The position numbers were made by a program, and so were the translations under genes. This document shows positions 42,595-51,819 of a stretch of DNA of 64,000 bases, in pieces. Origin of the DNA: Streptomyces pristinaespiralis (GTDB lineage: Bacteria; Actinomycetota; Actinomycetes; Streptomycetales; Streptomycetaceae). The stretch is from assembly GCF_001278075.1 (NCBI RefSeq), contig NZ_CP011340.1, forward strand, positions 4,898,001-4,962,000. Reading direction: 5' to 3'. The notes under the pieces are model-generated. The model searched no databases. It had not been told where the DNA came from and saw only the letters and a list, made by a program, of their open reading frames with translations. Numbering within the stretch: the first letter of the stretch is position 1; each line of letters begins with the position of its first letter.

Positions 42595-43581
42595 TCAGGC
42601 GTCGCCCGCGCTCGCGCGGAACGTGCTTCGGTAGACCGTCGGCGGGACGCCGAGCGCCGCCTGCAGATGCTGGCGCATCGACTGGGCCGTGCCGAAGCCC
42701 GCGTCCCGTGCCACCTGGTCCACGGACAGGTCCGTGGACTCCAGCAGGTGCCGGGCCCGTTCGACCCGTTGCTGGGTGAGCCACTGTCCCGGGCTGATGC
42801 CGACCTCCTCCCGGAAGCGGCGGGTGAAGGTCCGCACGGACATCGACTCCTGGTCGGCCAGGTCCCGTAGCCGCAGCGGCTCGTGCAGCCGGCCGAGCGC
42901 CCAGGCACGCGCGGCCGTGGTCGTCGCCAACTGCGGTTCGGGGACGGGCCGGTGGATGTACTGGGCCTGACCGCCGTCGCGGTGCGGCGGTACGACGGTC
43001 CTGCGCGCCACCTCGTTGGCGACGGCGGCGCCGTGGTCGCGGCGCACGATGTGCAGGCAGAGGTCGAGGCCGGCCGCGACCCCCGCCGACGTGAGCACAT
43101 CGCCGTCGTCGATGAACAGGACGTCCGCGTCGACCTTGACGGACGGGAACATCCGCTGGAAGTGCTCGGCCGCCGACCAGTGCGTCGTGGCGGGGCGGCC
43201 GTCGAGATAGCCGGCGGCGGCGAGCACGTATCCGCCGGTGCAGATGGACACCATGCGGGTGCCGGGCCGGATGTGCGCCAGGGCGGCGGCCAGGTCGTCG
43301 GGGAGCCGGCCCTCGTCGTAGACGGGCCCCAGCTCGTACGGCGCGGGGACGACGACCGTGTCCGCGGTGGCCAGTGCCTTCGGCCCGTGCTCGACCTGCA
43401 CGGCGAAGTCGGCGTCGGTCATGACCGGTCCCGGCCTGATGCCGCAGGTGAGGATCTCGTAGAGGGCGTTGCCGGCGGCGTCCTTGGCGCGGCCGAAGAT
43501 CCGGTGCGGGATGCCGAGCTCGAAGGGGAGCAGCCCGTGCAGCGCGAGGACCACGATCCGGTGCCTTCTCGCAGCAGTCAT
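42595..43581 (-). CDS. GlxA-family AraC-type regulator
   Basis: A 328-residue regulator. A DJ-1/PfpI-like domain (about residues 8-180, with the nucleophile-elbow-like SICTGGYVLAAAGYLDG and THW) is fused to an AraC-type double helix-turn-helix (about 225-320, LADQESMSVRTFTRRFREE then VARDAGFGTAQSMRQHL). GlxA proteins sense small metabolites and activate adjacent genes. It is divergent from the MFS transporter gene (71 bp between starts), its probable target. No island operator lies in that gap, so this pair seems to be controlled separately. Confidence 0.9.
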   Translation of the reverse strand: MTAARRHRIVVLALHGLLPFELGIPHRIFGRAKDAAGNALYEILTCGIRPGPVMTDADFAVQVEHGPKALATADTVVVPAPYELGPVYDEGRLPDDLAAALAHIRPGTRMVSICTGGYVLAAAGYLDGRPATTHWSAAEHFQRMFPSVKVDADVLFIDDGDVLTSAGVAAGLDLCLHIVRRDHGAAVANEVARRTVVPPHRDGGQAQYIHRPVPEPQLATTTAARAWALGRLHEPLRLRDLADQESMSVRTFTRRFREEVGISPGQWLTQQRVERARHLLESTDLSVDQVARDAGFGTAQSMRQHLQAALGVPPTVYRSTFRASAGDA

Positions 43582-43652
43582 GGCCCGATCCTATCGAATG
43601 CTGTCCTTTGGGCCACTCGTTGTGAGCGGGTCAGAACCGGAAGCTGAGTGAC

Positions 43653-44960
43653 GTGACCCAGACAACCGCGCCCAGCACCGGCTCCCAGCAGCCTCTTCGC
43701 CGCCCGCCCCGTATCCACCGCGCCTGGTTCGTCGCGGCCGTCACCTTCGTGACGATCATCGGCGCGGCGGCCTTCGCGTCCCTGCCCGGTCTCCTGATCG
43801 AACCGCTGCACTCGGACTTCGGCTGGTCGCGCGGCACGATCGGCTTCGCCGTCTCGGTGAACCTGGCTCTGTACGGGCTGACCGCGCCGTTCGCCGCCGC
43901 CCTGATGGACCGGTTCGGCATCCGCCGGGTCGTCGCCGTCGCGCTGACCGTGATCGCGATCGGGTCGGCGCTGACGGTGACGATGACCGCGGCCTGGCAA
44001 CTGGTCCTGTACTGGGGCGTCCTCGTCGGCCTCGGCTCCGGTTCCATGGCGCTCGCGTTCGCCGCGACGGTCACCAACCGGTGGTTCGTGCAGCGCCGCG
44101 GCCTGGTCACCGGCATCCTCACCGCCGCGGGCGCGTCCGGGCAGCTCGTCTTCCTGCCGCTGCTGTCCTGGCTGGTGGAGAACCACGGCTGGGAGCCCGC
44201 CTCGATCACCGTCGCGCTCTCCGCGCTGGCCGTCGTCCCCTTCGTCTGGCTTCTGCTGCGTGACCACCCGGCCGACGTGGGCCTCGCCGCGTACGGGGCC
44301 GAGGGCTTCACGCCCAAGCCGGAGCCGGTGCCCGGCGCGGCGCGCAGGGCACTCGCCGTCCTCTTCCGCGCCGCCCGGACCGGGCCGTTCTGGCTGCTGG
44401 CCGGCACCTTCGCGATCTGCGGGGCCTCGACGAACGGCCTGGTCAAGACGCACTTCGTGCCGGCGGCGCACGACCACGGAATGCCGATCACGGCCGCCGC
44501 GTCGCTGCTCGCCGTGATCGGGGTCTTCGACGTCGTCGGCACGATCGCGTCCGGCTGGTTCACCGACCGCTTCGACGCGCGCCGTCTCCTCGCCGTGTAC
44601 TACGCGCTGCGCGGCGTCTCGCTGCTGTTCCTGCCGTTGCTGCTCGGGCCGTCCGTCCAGCCGCCGATGATCTTCTTCATCGTCTTCTACGGACTCGACT
44701 GGGTCGCCACCGTCCCGCCGACGATCGCCCTGTGCCGCGAGCACTACGGCGACGACAGCGCGATCGTCTTCGGCTGGGTACTGGCCTCCCATCAGGTCGG
44801 CGCGGCCGTCGTCGCCTTCGCGGGCGGCGTCGCCCGCGACGTGTTCGGCGAGTACGACGTGGTCTGGTACGCCTCCGGCGCCCTGTGCGCGGCAGCGGCC
44901 CTGATGGCCCTGGTCATCCGCCGCAAGCCGCTCCCGAAGGTCCCGGTCGCCACGGTCTAG
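43653..44960 (+). CDS. MFS transporter (OFA/monocarboxylate-type)
   Basis: A 435-residue, 12-TM major facilitator protein. The first TM region (WFVAAVTFVTIIGAAAFASL) and the SDFGWSRGTIGFAVSVN segment are typical of the oxalate/formate antiporter and monocarboxylate groups. GWFTDRFDARRLL is the loop 8-9 motif. It probably imports a carboxylic acid, which would fit the surrounding catabolic enzymes. The GTG at 43653 sits beside a GGGTCA/TGACCC inverted repeat (43628-43659) that could bind the divergent GlxA regulator. It overlaps the convergent DUF1203 gene by 4 bp. Confidence 0.88.
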   Translation: MTQTTAPSTGSQQPLRRPPRIHRAWFVAAVTFVTIIGAAAFASLPGLLIEPLHSDFGWSRGTIGFAVSVNLALYGLTAPFAAALMDRFGIRRVVAVALTVIAIGSALTVTMTAAWQLVLYWGVLVGLGSGSMALAFAATVTNRWFVQRRGLVTGILTAAGASGQLVFLPLLSWLVENHGWEPASITVALSALAVVPFVWLLLRDHPADVGLAAYGAEGFTPKPEPVPGAARRALAVLFRAARTGPFWLLAGTFAICGASTNGLVKTHFVPAAHDHGMPITAAASLLAVIGVFDVVGTIASGWFTDRFDARRLLAVYYALRGVSLLFLPLLLGPSVQPPMIFFIVFYGLDWVATVPPTIALCREHYGDDSAIVFGWVLASHQVGAAVVAFAGGVARDVFGEYDVVWYASGALCAAAALMALVIRRKPLPKVPVATV

Positions 44961-45460
44961 CGGCGGCGGATCTCGACCATGAAGCAGCCGAACTCCACGG
45001 CGCGTACGTGCACCAGGGCCACCGCCGGGTCGGCGAAGACGTCCCGCAGGACGCCGTCGACCTCGGCGGCGCGCTCGTGGGGGAGCTCGACCAGCGTGCC
45101 GCCGAGGATGCGCCCGCCGGTGTCGTAGGCGCGCAGCACCCTTCGCGCGCCGTGGAGTGCGACCGGGTAGCCGGGCCCGGACGTCTGCCCGGCGCACTCC
45201 TGCGCGTGGACGAAGACGGGCCCGCGCTCGTCGTAGGGCCCCGGCTCGGCGCCGGTCGCGGCGGCCCAGCGGCGCAGCGGCGCGTACGAGACGAGAACGA
45301 TGCGCTCGCCGGCCTCGCTGTGCCGCAGGCAGCAGCGCAGCGGGGCGCCGCCCTCCGCGTCGACGGCGGGCCGCGGGACGAGCCCCGCGTCGTCGTGTTC
45401 GCGCAGCTGCTTCAGCACGGCGGGCGCGATGGCGAGGGTTTCGTAGGTCGTCGTGGTCAT
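44957..45460 (-). CDS. DUF1203 family protein
   Basis: A 167-residue protein of the DUF1203 family, recognised from PLRCCLRHSEAGERIVLVSY and the GPVFVHAQEC segment. Function is unknown. It has no signal peptide or membrane segment. Two adjacent Cys (RCCLR), an FVHAQEC motif and a late Cys could bind a metal, but this is not established. It lies 39 bp downstream of the flavin reductase gene on the same strand and may be co-transcribed with it. Confidence 0.85.
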   Translation of the reverse strand: MTTTTYETLAIAPAVLKQLREHDDAGLVPRPAVDAEGGAPLRCCLRHSEAGERIVLVSYAPLRRWAAATGAEPGPYDERGPVFVHAQECAGQTSGPGYPVALHGARRVLRAYDTGGRILGGTLVELPHERAAEVDGVLRDVFADPAVALVHVRAVEFGCFMVEIRRR

Positions 45461-45499
45461 GCGACCAGCATCGGAGGCGGGACCGGCACGTGCCGGCGG

Positions 45500-46105
45500 C
45501 TATCGGACGTCGAACCGCCCGAACCGCCCGCGGTGGAACAGCAGCGGCGCACCGTCCTCCTCCGCGTCCAGCGCCGCCACCCGGCCGACCACGAGGAGGT
45601 GGTCGCCGCCGGTGTGCACGGCCTGGACGGTGCAGTCGATCCAGGCGGGCGCACCGTTCAGCAGCGGCGCTCCGGTGACGGGCGCCGGCCGGTACGCGAC
45701 CCCGGCGAACTTGTCGCCCCCGCTCACGGCGAAGCCCCGGCAGAGCGCGCCCTGCTCCTCGCCGAGGATGTTGACGCAGAAGCCGCCGGCGCGGGCGATC
45801 CGCGGCCAGGTCGTGGACCTGCGCCCCACCATGAAGACGACGAGCGGCGGATCGAGCGACAGCGACGCGAACGACTGGCAGGCGAAACCCGCGGGCCCGT
45901 CCTCGCCGACCGCCGTCACGACGGTCACCCCGCTGGCGAAGTGCCCGAGCACCCGCCGGAACTCGTCCCTCCCGACGGGCACCCGCTCGTCCTCCCCGAC
46001 CGCGCGCAACGTGGGCGCGGGCAACGCCTCGTACGGTCCGGCGGTGGGCGCACCGGCGGAGCGGAGGTAGCGAACGGCGGTGGCGGCCATGGCGGCGTGT
46101 CCCAT
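45500..46105 (-). CDS. Flavin reductase-like protein
   Basis: A protein of about 201 residues with the flavin reductase-like split-barrel fold (FRRVLGHFASGVTVVTAVG, GFACQSFASLSLDPPLVVFM, GGFCVNILGEEQ). Such enzymes reduce FMN or FAD with NAD(P)H and feed a two-component monooxygenase. The ATG at 46105 has GGAGG at proper spacing; the GTG at 46108 is too close to it. An island operator centred 24 bp upstream places it in the regulon. The gene at 50055 is an FMO-like enzyme that may or may not be its partner. Confidence 0.9.
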   Translation of the reverse strand: MGHAAMAATAVRYLRSAGAPTAGPYEALPAPTLRAVGEDERVPVGRDEFRRVLGHFASGVTVVTAVGEDGPAGFACQSFASLSLDPPLVVFMVGRRSTTWPRIARAGGFCVNILGEEQGALCRGFAVSGGDKFAGVAYRPAPVTGAPLLNGAPAWIDCTVQAVHTGGDHLLVVGRVAALDAEEDGAPLLFHRGRFGRFDVR

Positions 46106-46121
46106 CACACCTCCATTGAAC

Positions 46122-46136
46122 CTGACGGTTCGTCAG
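46122..46136. promoter_or_regulatory. Island operator, site 4
   Basis: CTGACG-GTT-CGTCAG is a perfect palindrome centred 24 bp before the flavin reductase start. Confidence 0.7.
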
Positions 46137-46168
46137 AAAAGAACCCCCGGGACTCGCTGAGGGAGTGG

Positions 46169-46954
46169 CTACCGCCCCTCGAAACGCGCCTCCCGGCGTT
46201 CCACGAAACTCGCCACGCCCTCCTGGGCGTCCCGCGTCGCCATGTTCAGTTCCTGCGCCGTGGCCTCCGCCGCGAAGGATGCCGCGCGGTCCGCGTCCAG
46301 GGACGTGTTCACCAGGTGTTTGGTGAGGGCGAGCGCCCGGGTCGGGCCACCGGCGAGGCGGGCGGACCACTCGCGGGCCGTCTTCCCGAGGGCGTCCGCC
46401 GGGACGACCCGGTTGACGAGTCCCAGGCGCTCCGCGTCCACCGCGGAGAGGGCGTCGCCGAAGAACATCAGCTCCTTCGCGCGCCGCGGGCCGATCAGCC
46501 GGGGCAGCAGGTACGCCCCGCCGCCGTCCGGCACGAGGCCACGCCGTACGAACACCTCGATGAAGCGCGCGCCTTCCGCCGCGAGGACCAGGTCGCAGGC
46601 GAACGCCAGATGCGCGCCGATGCCGGCCGCCGTGCCGTTGACCGCCGCGATCACCGGCTTCTCGCAGTCCAGCACCGCACCGATCAGCCGCTGCGCGCCG
46701 AGCCGGATCGTACGGGCGACGTCGCCGGGCGCCGGAGCGCCGGCGGGAGTGCCGCGCAGGTCCGCCCCCGCGCAGAAGCCGCGCCCGGTCGCGGTGACCA
46801 CGACGGCGCGGACCGCCGGGTTTGAGGAGGCCGCGCCGAGCAGGTCGATGACGCGTTCCCGCTGCTCGCGCGTCAGCGCGTTCATCACCTCCGGGCGGTT
46901 GAGCGTGATCCAGGAGACGGACCCTTCGACCTCGTGCAGGACGTCCGGGCTCAC
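46169..46954 (-). CDS. Enoyl-CoA hydratase/isomerase (crotonase fold)
   Basis: A protein of about 261 residues. Oxyanion-hole motifs are GRGFCAGADLRG and NGTAAGIGAHLAFACDL. The usual first catalytic Glu position seems to be occupied by a hydrophobic residue in FIEVFVRRG, and an Asp is present in VPDGGG, so an isomerase or a hydratase relying on one acid is possible. The GTG at 46954 overlaps the stop of the CoA-ligase gene (GTGA); a GTG at 46960 is an alternative. The two genes are co-translated within the regulon. Confidence 0.9.
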   Translation of the reverse strand: MSPDVLHEVEGSVSWITLNRPEVMNALTREQRERVIDLLGAASSNPAVRAVVVTATGRGFCAGADLRGTPAGAPAPGDVARTIRLGAQRLIGAVLDCEKPVIAAVNGTAAGIGAHLAFACDLVLAAEGARFIEVFVRRGLVPDGGGAYLLPRLIGPRRAKELMFFGDALSAVDAERLGLVNRVVPADALGKTAREWSARLAGGPTRALALTKHLVNTSLDADRAASFAAEATAQELNMATRDAQEGVASFVERREARFEGR

Positions 46955-49182
46955 CGGCACACCGCCAGCGCGTCCAGCGCCACCGCGCCCTGCCCGCGCG
47001 GCAGCACCATCAGCGGGTTGACGTCCAGTTCCGCGAGCTGGCCGCCCAGTTCGAGCGCCATCCGCTGGACCCGCAGCACCACCTCCACCAGCGCGTCCAC
47101 GTCCACGGGCGGTCCGCCCCGCACGCCCTCCAGCAGCGCGCGGCCCCGTAGTTCACCGAGCATGTCGCGCGCCTGGTCCTCGCCGAAGGGCGGGACGCGT
47201 ACGGCGGTGTCGTGCAGCACCTCCACCAGCACGCCGCCGAGCCCCACCGTCACGGTCGGACCGAACAGGTCGTCCTGGGCGACCCCGACGACCATCTCCA
47301 CACCCCGCTCCACCATCTGGCACACCAGGACGCCGTCGAGGTCCACGCCCTCGTAGCGGGCGATGTCGGTGAGTTCGCGGTAGCTGTCGCGTACCTGGCT
47401 CGCCGAGGTGAGGCCGATCTTGACGAGGCCCAGCTCGGTCTTGTGCGCGAGCTGCGGAGCCGATGCCTTCATCACGACCGGGTAGCCCACCAGGGCCGCC
47501 GCCCGCACCGACGCCGCCGCGCTCGTCACCAGCTGTTCGCGGGGCACGCGGATCCCGTAGGCCCGCAGCAGCTGCTTCGCCGCGTGCTCGCTCAGCTGCT
47601 CGCCGGGCCGCATCAGCTCCTGCGCCTTGCGGTACGAGGGGGAGGGGGTGCGCGGCGCCTCGTCGAAGGGGGAGAGGTAGCGGTCCGTGAAGCGGTGGTG
47701 GGACAGGTGGGCGCGCACCGCCGTGATGCAGTTGGCGAAGGTGCGGAAGGTGGCGACGCGGGAGGAGCCGAGCAGCGTGTCACGGTAGGCGGCCTCGGTG
47801 CCGACGGGTGAGCCCCACACCACGCACACCAGCTTGTCCGTCGTCTCGGCCGCGTCGACGAGGTCCTGGGCGAGCCGGTCGCTCATCGGCGGGAAGGGGC
47901 CGGTGATCGGGCAGATGAGGACGCCCACCTCCGGGTCGGCCAGGATCGAGTCGATGATCTTCCGGCCGCGGCGGTCGCCGACCGGGTGGCCGCCGTTGTC
48001 GATCGGGTTCGAGACGTTCAGGTAGGGCGGTATCCACTGGTGCAGTTCGGCCTGGCGGGCGTCGCCGAGCCGTGGCAGCCGCAGGCCCGCCGCGGTCGCC
48101 AGGTCCGCGAAGTGCGCGCCCGTGCCGCCGGAGATCGAGTAGACGGCCACGCCGTCTGCGACCGGGCGGCGTGCACGTGCCAGCAGCGCCGCGGTGTCCT
48201 GGAGCTCGTCGAGGCCGTCGACGCGGATCACGCCGAACTGCCGCATCGCCGCGTCCACCACCTGGTCGCTGCCGGTGAGTTTGCCGGTGTGCGAGGCGGC
48301 CGTCCGCGCGCCGGCGTCGGTACGGCCGACCTTGACGGCGACGACCGGCACCCCGCGCCGGGCCGCCCGGTCGGCGGCGAGCAGGAAGGAGCGTCCGTCC
48401 TTCAGGCCCTCCACGTAGCAGGCGATGGCGCCGACCTCCGGGCGTTCGGCGAAGTACGAGATGAAGTCGGCGGTCTCGAGGTCGGCCTCGTTGCCGGTGG
48501 GCGCCCAGTGGGAGAGCCGTACGCCGAGCTCCTGCATGGTGAAGACGGGCCGGCCCTGGTGGCCGGACTGGGTGATGAGCGCGATGGCCGGCCCTTCGAG
48601 GTCGTCGCGGAACGACTCGAAGGCGTTGAGGTTGGTGTTGGGGCCGAGCAGCCGTACGCCGGAGCGCTCCACGGCGGCCGCGAGCCGCGCCTGCGCGGCG
48701 GCGCCCTGCTCGCCGGTCTCCGCGAATCCGGAGGCGAACGCGACGGCGAAGGGCACCTTGGCCTCGCCCAGTTGCGGGATCAGCGGGAGCGGGTCGCCGA
48801 CCAGCAGCACGGCGAGGTCGACGCGGCCCGGCAGATCGGCGACGGACGGTACGCAGTCGAGGCCGAAGACGGAGGTCCGGGTGGGGTGCACGGGGTGCAG
48901 GCGGGCGCCGACGCGGGCGGCCCAGTCGACGAGTTGGCGGGTGATGCCGGTGCCCGGCCTGCCCTCGGTGTCCGAGGCCCCGACGACCGCGACGGAGGAG
49001 GGGCGGAAGAACCGGTCCAGGTCGGGCACCGGCGCGTACAGCGGCCGGCCGCTCACATCGAGGTCGCCCGCGGACGCGGCGGGTCCGGCGGCTTCGTGGA
49101 CGGCGTTCACGGGGCGGTCGCCGCAGGCGACGACGCGCGCGCGAAGGTCGGAGGTGAGGGTGCCGTGCGTTGATCCGAGCAT
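46951..49182 (-). CDS. ADP-forming acyl/acetyl-CoA synthetase family protein
   Basis: A 743-residue single-chain enzyme. A CoA-binding domain (about residues 50-150, FRPSSVAVVGASDTEGRPGT), a succinyl-CoA-ligase-like flavodoxin domain with the phospho-His in SHTGKLTGSD (about 285), and a C-terminal ATP-grasp domain (about 525-740, GYPVVMKASAPQLAHKTELG, VGLGGVLVEVLHD) are in the usual order. It would interconvert acyl-CoA + ADP + Pi and acid + ATP, or salvage CoA from pathway end products. Two island operators lie upstream. An enoyl-CoA hydratase gene overlaps its stop. Confidence 0.9.
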   Translation of the reverse strand: MLGSTHGTLTSDLRARVVACGDRPVNAVHEAAGPAASAGDLDVSGRPLYAPVPDLDRFFRPSSVAVVGASDTEGRPGTGITRQLVDWAARVGARLHPVHPTRTSVFGLDCVPSVADLPGRVDLAVLLVGDPLPLIPQLGEAKVPFAVAFASGFAETGEQGAAAQARLAAAVERSGVRLLGPNTNLNAFESFRDDLEGPAIALITQSGHQGRPVFTMQELGVRLSHWAPTGNEADLETADFISYFAERPEVGAIACYVEGLKDGRSFLLAADRAARRGVPVVAVKVGRTDAGARTAASHTGKLTGSDQVVDAAMRQFGVIRVDGLDELQDTAALLARARRPVADGVAVYSISGGTGAHFADLATAAGLRLPRLGDARQAELHQWIPPYLNVSNPIDNGGHPVGDRRGRKIIDSILADPEVGVLICPITGPFPPMSDRLAQDLVDAAETTDKLVCVVWGSPVGTEAAYRDTLLGSSRVATFRTFANCITAVRAHLSHHRFTDRYLSPFDEAPRTPSPSYRKAQELMRPGEQLSEHAAKQLLRAYGIRVPREQLVTSAAASVRAAALVGYPVVMKASAPQLAHKTELGLVKIGLTSASQVRDSYRELTDIARYEGVDLDGVLVCQMVERGVEMVVGVAQDDLFGPTVTVGLGGVLVEVLHDTAVRVPPFGEDQARDMLGELRGRALLEGVRGGPPVDVDALVEVVLRVQRMALELGGQLAELDVNPLMVLPRGQGAVALDALAVCR

Positions 49183-49229
49183 CGCTGGTCTCCGCTCCTG
49201 CTCGATGGCCGAGCTGCCCGGCCGCTTAA

Positions 49230-49244
49230 CTGACGCACAGTCAG
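49230..49244. promoter_or_regulatory. Island operator, site 5
   Basis: CTGACG-CAC-AGTCAG, with outer TAAC/GTTA arms, is centred 55 bp before the CoA-ligase start. Confidence 0.65.
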
Positions 49245-49253
49245 GTTAGCGAA

Positions 49254-49268
49254 CTGACTGGTAGTCAG
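49254..49268. promoter_or_regulatory. Island operator, site 6
   Basis: CTGACT-GGT-AGTCAG is a perfect palindrome 24 bp from site 5, centre to centre. Confidence 0.6.
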
Positions 49269-49383
49269 GAACCGTCGTGCGCCCGGAGAACACGCACCGC
49301 CCACGGTCGACCCGCCCTTGCGCGCGGAGCGCTGTGCCCCCACGGCGATGTCGCATCCGGGACCGGCCCGCCCCCGGGCCCGC

Positions 49384-49970
49384 CTCGGCCGACCGGACCG
49401 GAGGGCAGGGCCCGAGCGGCTGCCCGCGCCCGGGCCGCCCGTCCGGGCTCCGTCCGGAGCCGTGCGCGCATCGCGGCCGAGGGGGTCGGCGCCCCGCCCC
49501 TCGGGGCGGATCATCTGATGGAGGAGCTGTCTCCACCGCGCCAGGAAGACGGCGTCCGGCGCCGAGCGGTACGCACCCGCCGGTCGGCGGAGCAGCCGCC
49601 CAGGGTGGAGCGGTGCCCGCGTCCTGGCCGACCGCCCCGGCGCCCTGCGCAGGTCATCCGGCGCGACCTCGGCCGACCGGACCGAGCATCCGGGCCCGGA
49701 CCGCCCGGCCCGAGCGGCTGCCCGCGCCCGGGCCGCCCGTCCCGGAGCGGTGCGTGGCCCGGCCCGGCATCGGCAGGCCCGGGCCGGCCGTCCTCGGGGG
49801 CGGACGTTCCGGTGAGGAAGGCGGCTCACCCTCCGTGCGACGGGGCCGCGACCGTCCGGAGCGGGTTTCCGGGCCGGCGGGGCAGACGGCCCGGCGGGTC
49901 ATCGGCGCGACCTCGGTCGACCGGACCGAGCATCCGGGCCCGAGCGGCTGCCCGCGCCCGGGCCGCCCGG
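49384..49970. repeat. Three dispersed copies of a GC-rich repeat
   Basis: The words CTCGGYCGACCGGACCG and CCCGAGCGGCTGCCCGCG occur together near 49384-49444, 49668-49742 and 49912-49970, about 284 and 244 bp apart. They share no feature with known mobile elements. Confidence 0.65.
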
Positions 49971-50054
49971 CCCGGACCGACGCGTGGCCCGGACCGCCCG
50001 GCCCGGACCGGCGCGTGGCCCGGCCCGGTCTCGGCGGCCCCGGGTCCGCTCCCG

Positions 50055-51218
50055 CTACGACAGCGCCTTCGCGATCCTGCGGGCGTCTATCGCCATCTCG
50101 CGGAGCATGCCGCTGATCGGGTTGGTGAAGCCGGTGAAGTACAGGCCCGGCGCCTGCTTCGGGGTGCGGCCGCCGTGGACGACGGGACGGCCGCGCTCGT
50201 CGAGCACGTCGAGGTGTCCCACCATCCCCTCCAGCCCGCGCCGGTAGCCGGTCGCGGCGATCACCGCGTCCGGGGAGATCCGCGTGCCGTCGGCCAGCAC
50301 CGCCTTGCCGTCGTCGAAGGACTCGAGCGCCGCGACCGGCTCGACCCTGCCCGTGCGCACGGCGTCGATCAGGCCCACGTCCTGCACGGGGATGGCGCCT
50401 TCCCTGACACGTGAGTACAGGCCCGTGTCCGGGCGCGGCAGCCCCTGCGCGGAGAGGTCCGGTACGGCGATCCGGCACATGACCTCGCCCGCCCGGTCCA
50501 CCAGCCGCACCGGGAGCCGGCGGACGAGGATGCCGGTGCGCTGGGCGGGCCAGCCCGCGGTGGAGCGGCGCACGATGTGCGGGACGGTGCGCACGGCCAG
50601 CCGTACGCGCGCGGCGCCGCCCTCCACGAGGTCGACGGCGATCTCGGCGCCGGTGTTGCCCACGCCGACGACGAGCACGTCCTTGCCCGCGAAGGGCGCG
50701 GGGTCGCGGTACTCGCCGGCGTGCAGCAGCCGGCCCTGGTAGGTCTCACGGCCCGCCCAGTCGGGCAGGTGCGGGGTGTGGTTGTAGCCCGTGGCCACCA
50801 CGACCGCCCGCCCGGTCAGCCGGCGGCCGCCGGTGGCGTGCAGCAGCCAGTCGTTCCCGGCCGCCTCGATGCGGGACACCTCGACACCGGTGACGATCTC
50901 CAGCGCGTGGAACTCCGCGTACTTCTCCAGGTAGCGGACGACGTCGTCACGGGAGACCCAGCGGCCGAAGGAGCGGGGCATCGGCAGGCCGGGCAGCGCG
51001 GAGAGCCTGCGGGTGGTGTGCAGATGGAGCCTGTCGTAGTGCCGCCGCCAGGACGCGCCGACCGACTCGGACCTCTCGAGCACCACCGCCCGTACGCCCC
51101 GCTCGCGCAGTGCGGCCGCGGCGGCGAGGCCGCCCGGACCGCCGCCGACGACGTACACGGGGCGGTCGTTCGTCCGGTCGATGCCCGGGTGTCTGTCGGA
51201 GTCCTTCTCGTCGGCCAT
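50055..51218 (-). CDS. FAD/NAD(P)-dependent monooxygenase (FMO/BVMO-like)
   Basis: A 387-residue flavoprotein. The FAD Rossmann motif is VVGGGPGGLAAA (about residues 23-34), the class B signature is YQGRLLHAGEYRDP (usual form FxGxxxHxxxY), and the NADPH Rossmann motif is VGVGNTGAEIA. Enzymes of this group oxygenate heteroatoms or insert oxygen next to ketones. It is divergent from the DoxX gene, with one island operator 119 bp from its own start, so membership in the regulon is plausible but less sure than for DoxX. Confidence 0.88.
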   Translation of the reverse strand: MADEKDSDRHPGIDRTNDRPVYVVGGGPGGLAAAAALRERGVRAVVLERSESVGASWRRHYDRLHLHTTRRLSALPGLPMPRSFGRWVSRDDVVRYLEKYAEFHALEIVTGVEVSRIEAAGNDWLLHATGGRRLTGRAVVVATGYNHTPHLPDWAGRETYQGRLLHAGEYRDPAPFAGKDVLVVGVGNTGAEIAVDLVEGGAARVRLAVRTVPHIVRRSTAGWPAQRTGILVRRLPVRLVDRAGEVMCRIAVPDLSAQGLPRPDTGLYSRVREGAIPVQDVGLIDAVRTGRVEPVAALESFDDGKAVLADGTRISPDAVIAATGYRRGLEGMVGHLDVLDERGRPVVHGGRTPKQAPGLYFTGFTNPISGMLREMAIDARRIAKALS

Positions 51219-51329
51219 GAGCGTGAGCGTAATGACCCGCCGGTTTGATGGGTCTCAGTCAAGACGGAGTTCGGTTGCGAATCGGTCACGGTCGCGGCCC
51301 TCTTGCGCGCGCCGCCCCCTTCCGGTGAA

Positions 51330-51344
51330 CTGACGTACCGTCAG
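51330..51344. promoter_or_regulatory. Island operator, site 7
   Basis: CTGACG-TAC-CGTCAG is a perfect palindrome centred 33 bp before the DoxX start. Confidence 0.7.
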
Positions 51345-51369
51345 AAAGTGATGGAGGGGAGGCCGGAGC

Positions 51370-51819
51370 ATGCGGACGATATGGCTCACCGGTGCCGAAT
51401 GGACCGCCGTTCTGCGCATCGGCCTCGGCCTGTGGTGGCTGGAGAGCTGGCGCCACAAGGACCGCAAGGGCTGGCTCGAGCGCGGTACGGGCATCACCTG
51501 GGCCGCCGGTGTCGCGGCGCGACACCGCTGGCAGGCCGTCCGCACCGGCTTCGACAAGGTGGTGGCGCCCCGGCCCAAGGCGATGGCGTACGTCGTCGTG
51601 CACGCGGAACTGGCCCTCGGGCTCGGCCTGATCAGCGGGTTCCTGACCCCCGTCGCGCTCGTCGGCGGGCTGCTGCTCAATCTGCTCTACCTGGTTCTCA
51701 TGATCCACGACTGGGCGGAGCAGGGGCAGAACGCCATGATGGCGCTCATCTCCCTCGTCTCCCTCTTCGCCATGTCCTGGCAGGTGTGGTCGCTCGACCA
51801 CGCGATCGGGCTCTTCTGA
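51370..51819 (+). CDS. DoxX-family membrane protein
   Basis: A 149-residue integral membrane protein with about four TMs, two of them clear near residues 75-115 (HAELALGLGLISGFLTPVAL and GGLLLNLLYLVLMIHDW). DoxX-type proteins accompany oxidative enzymes and quinone-linked electron transfer, but their exact role is unsettled. GGAGGGGAGG precedes the ATG. The stop overlaps the DUF35 gene start by one base, so they are co-translated. The island operator lies just upstream. Confidence 0.85.
   Translation: MRTIWLTGAEWTAVLRIGLGLWWLESWRHKDRKGWLERGTGITWAAGVAARHRWQAVRTGFDKVVAPRPKAMAYVVVHAELALGLGLISGFLTPVALVGGLLLNLLYLVLMIHDWAEQGQNAMMALISLVSLFAMSWQVWSLDHAIGLF

Larger units (their letters stand above)
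49183..50054. other. Long GC-rich spacer with dispersed repeats
   Basis: This 872-bp stretch holds no supportable gene. It carries two island operators at its left end and three copies of a GC-rich repeat further right. Its open frames run on several strands at once because stop codons are rare at this GC content, and their products are low-complexity Arg/Pro/Gly sequence. Confidence 0.6.

Noticed and set aside
49183..50054. Long overlapping open frames on both strands
   Set aside because: They follow from the scarcity of stop codons in repetitive GC-rich DNA; the products are low-complexity and lack starts with ribosome-binding sites.
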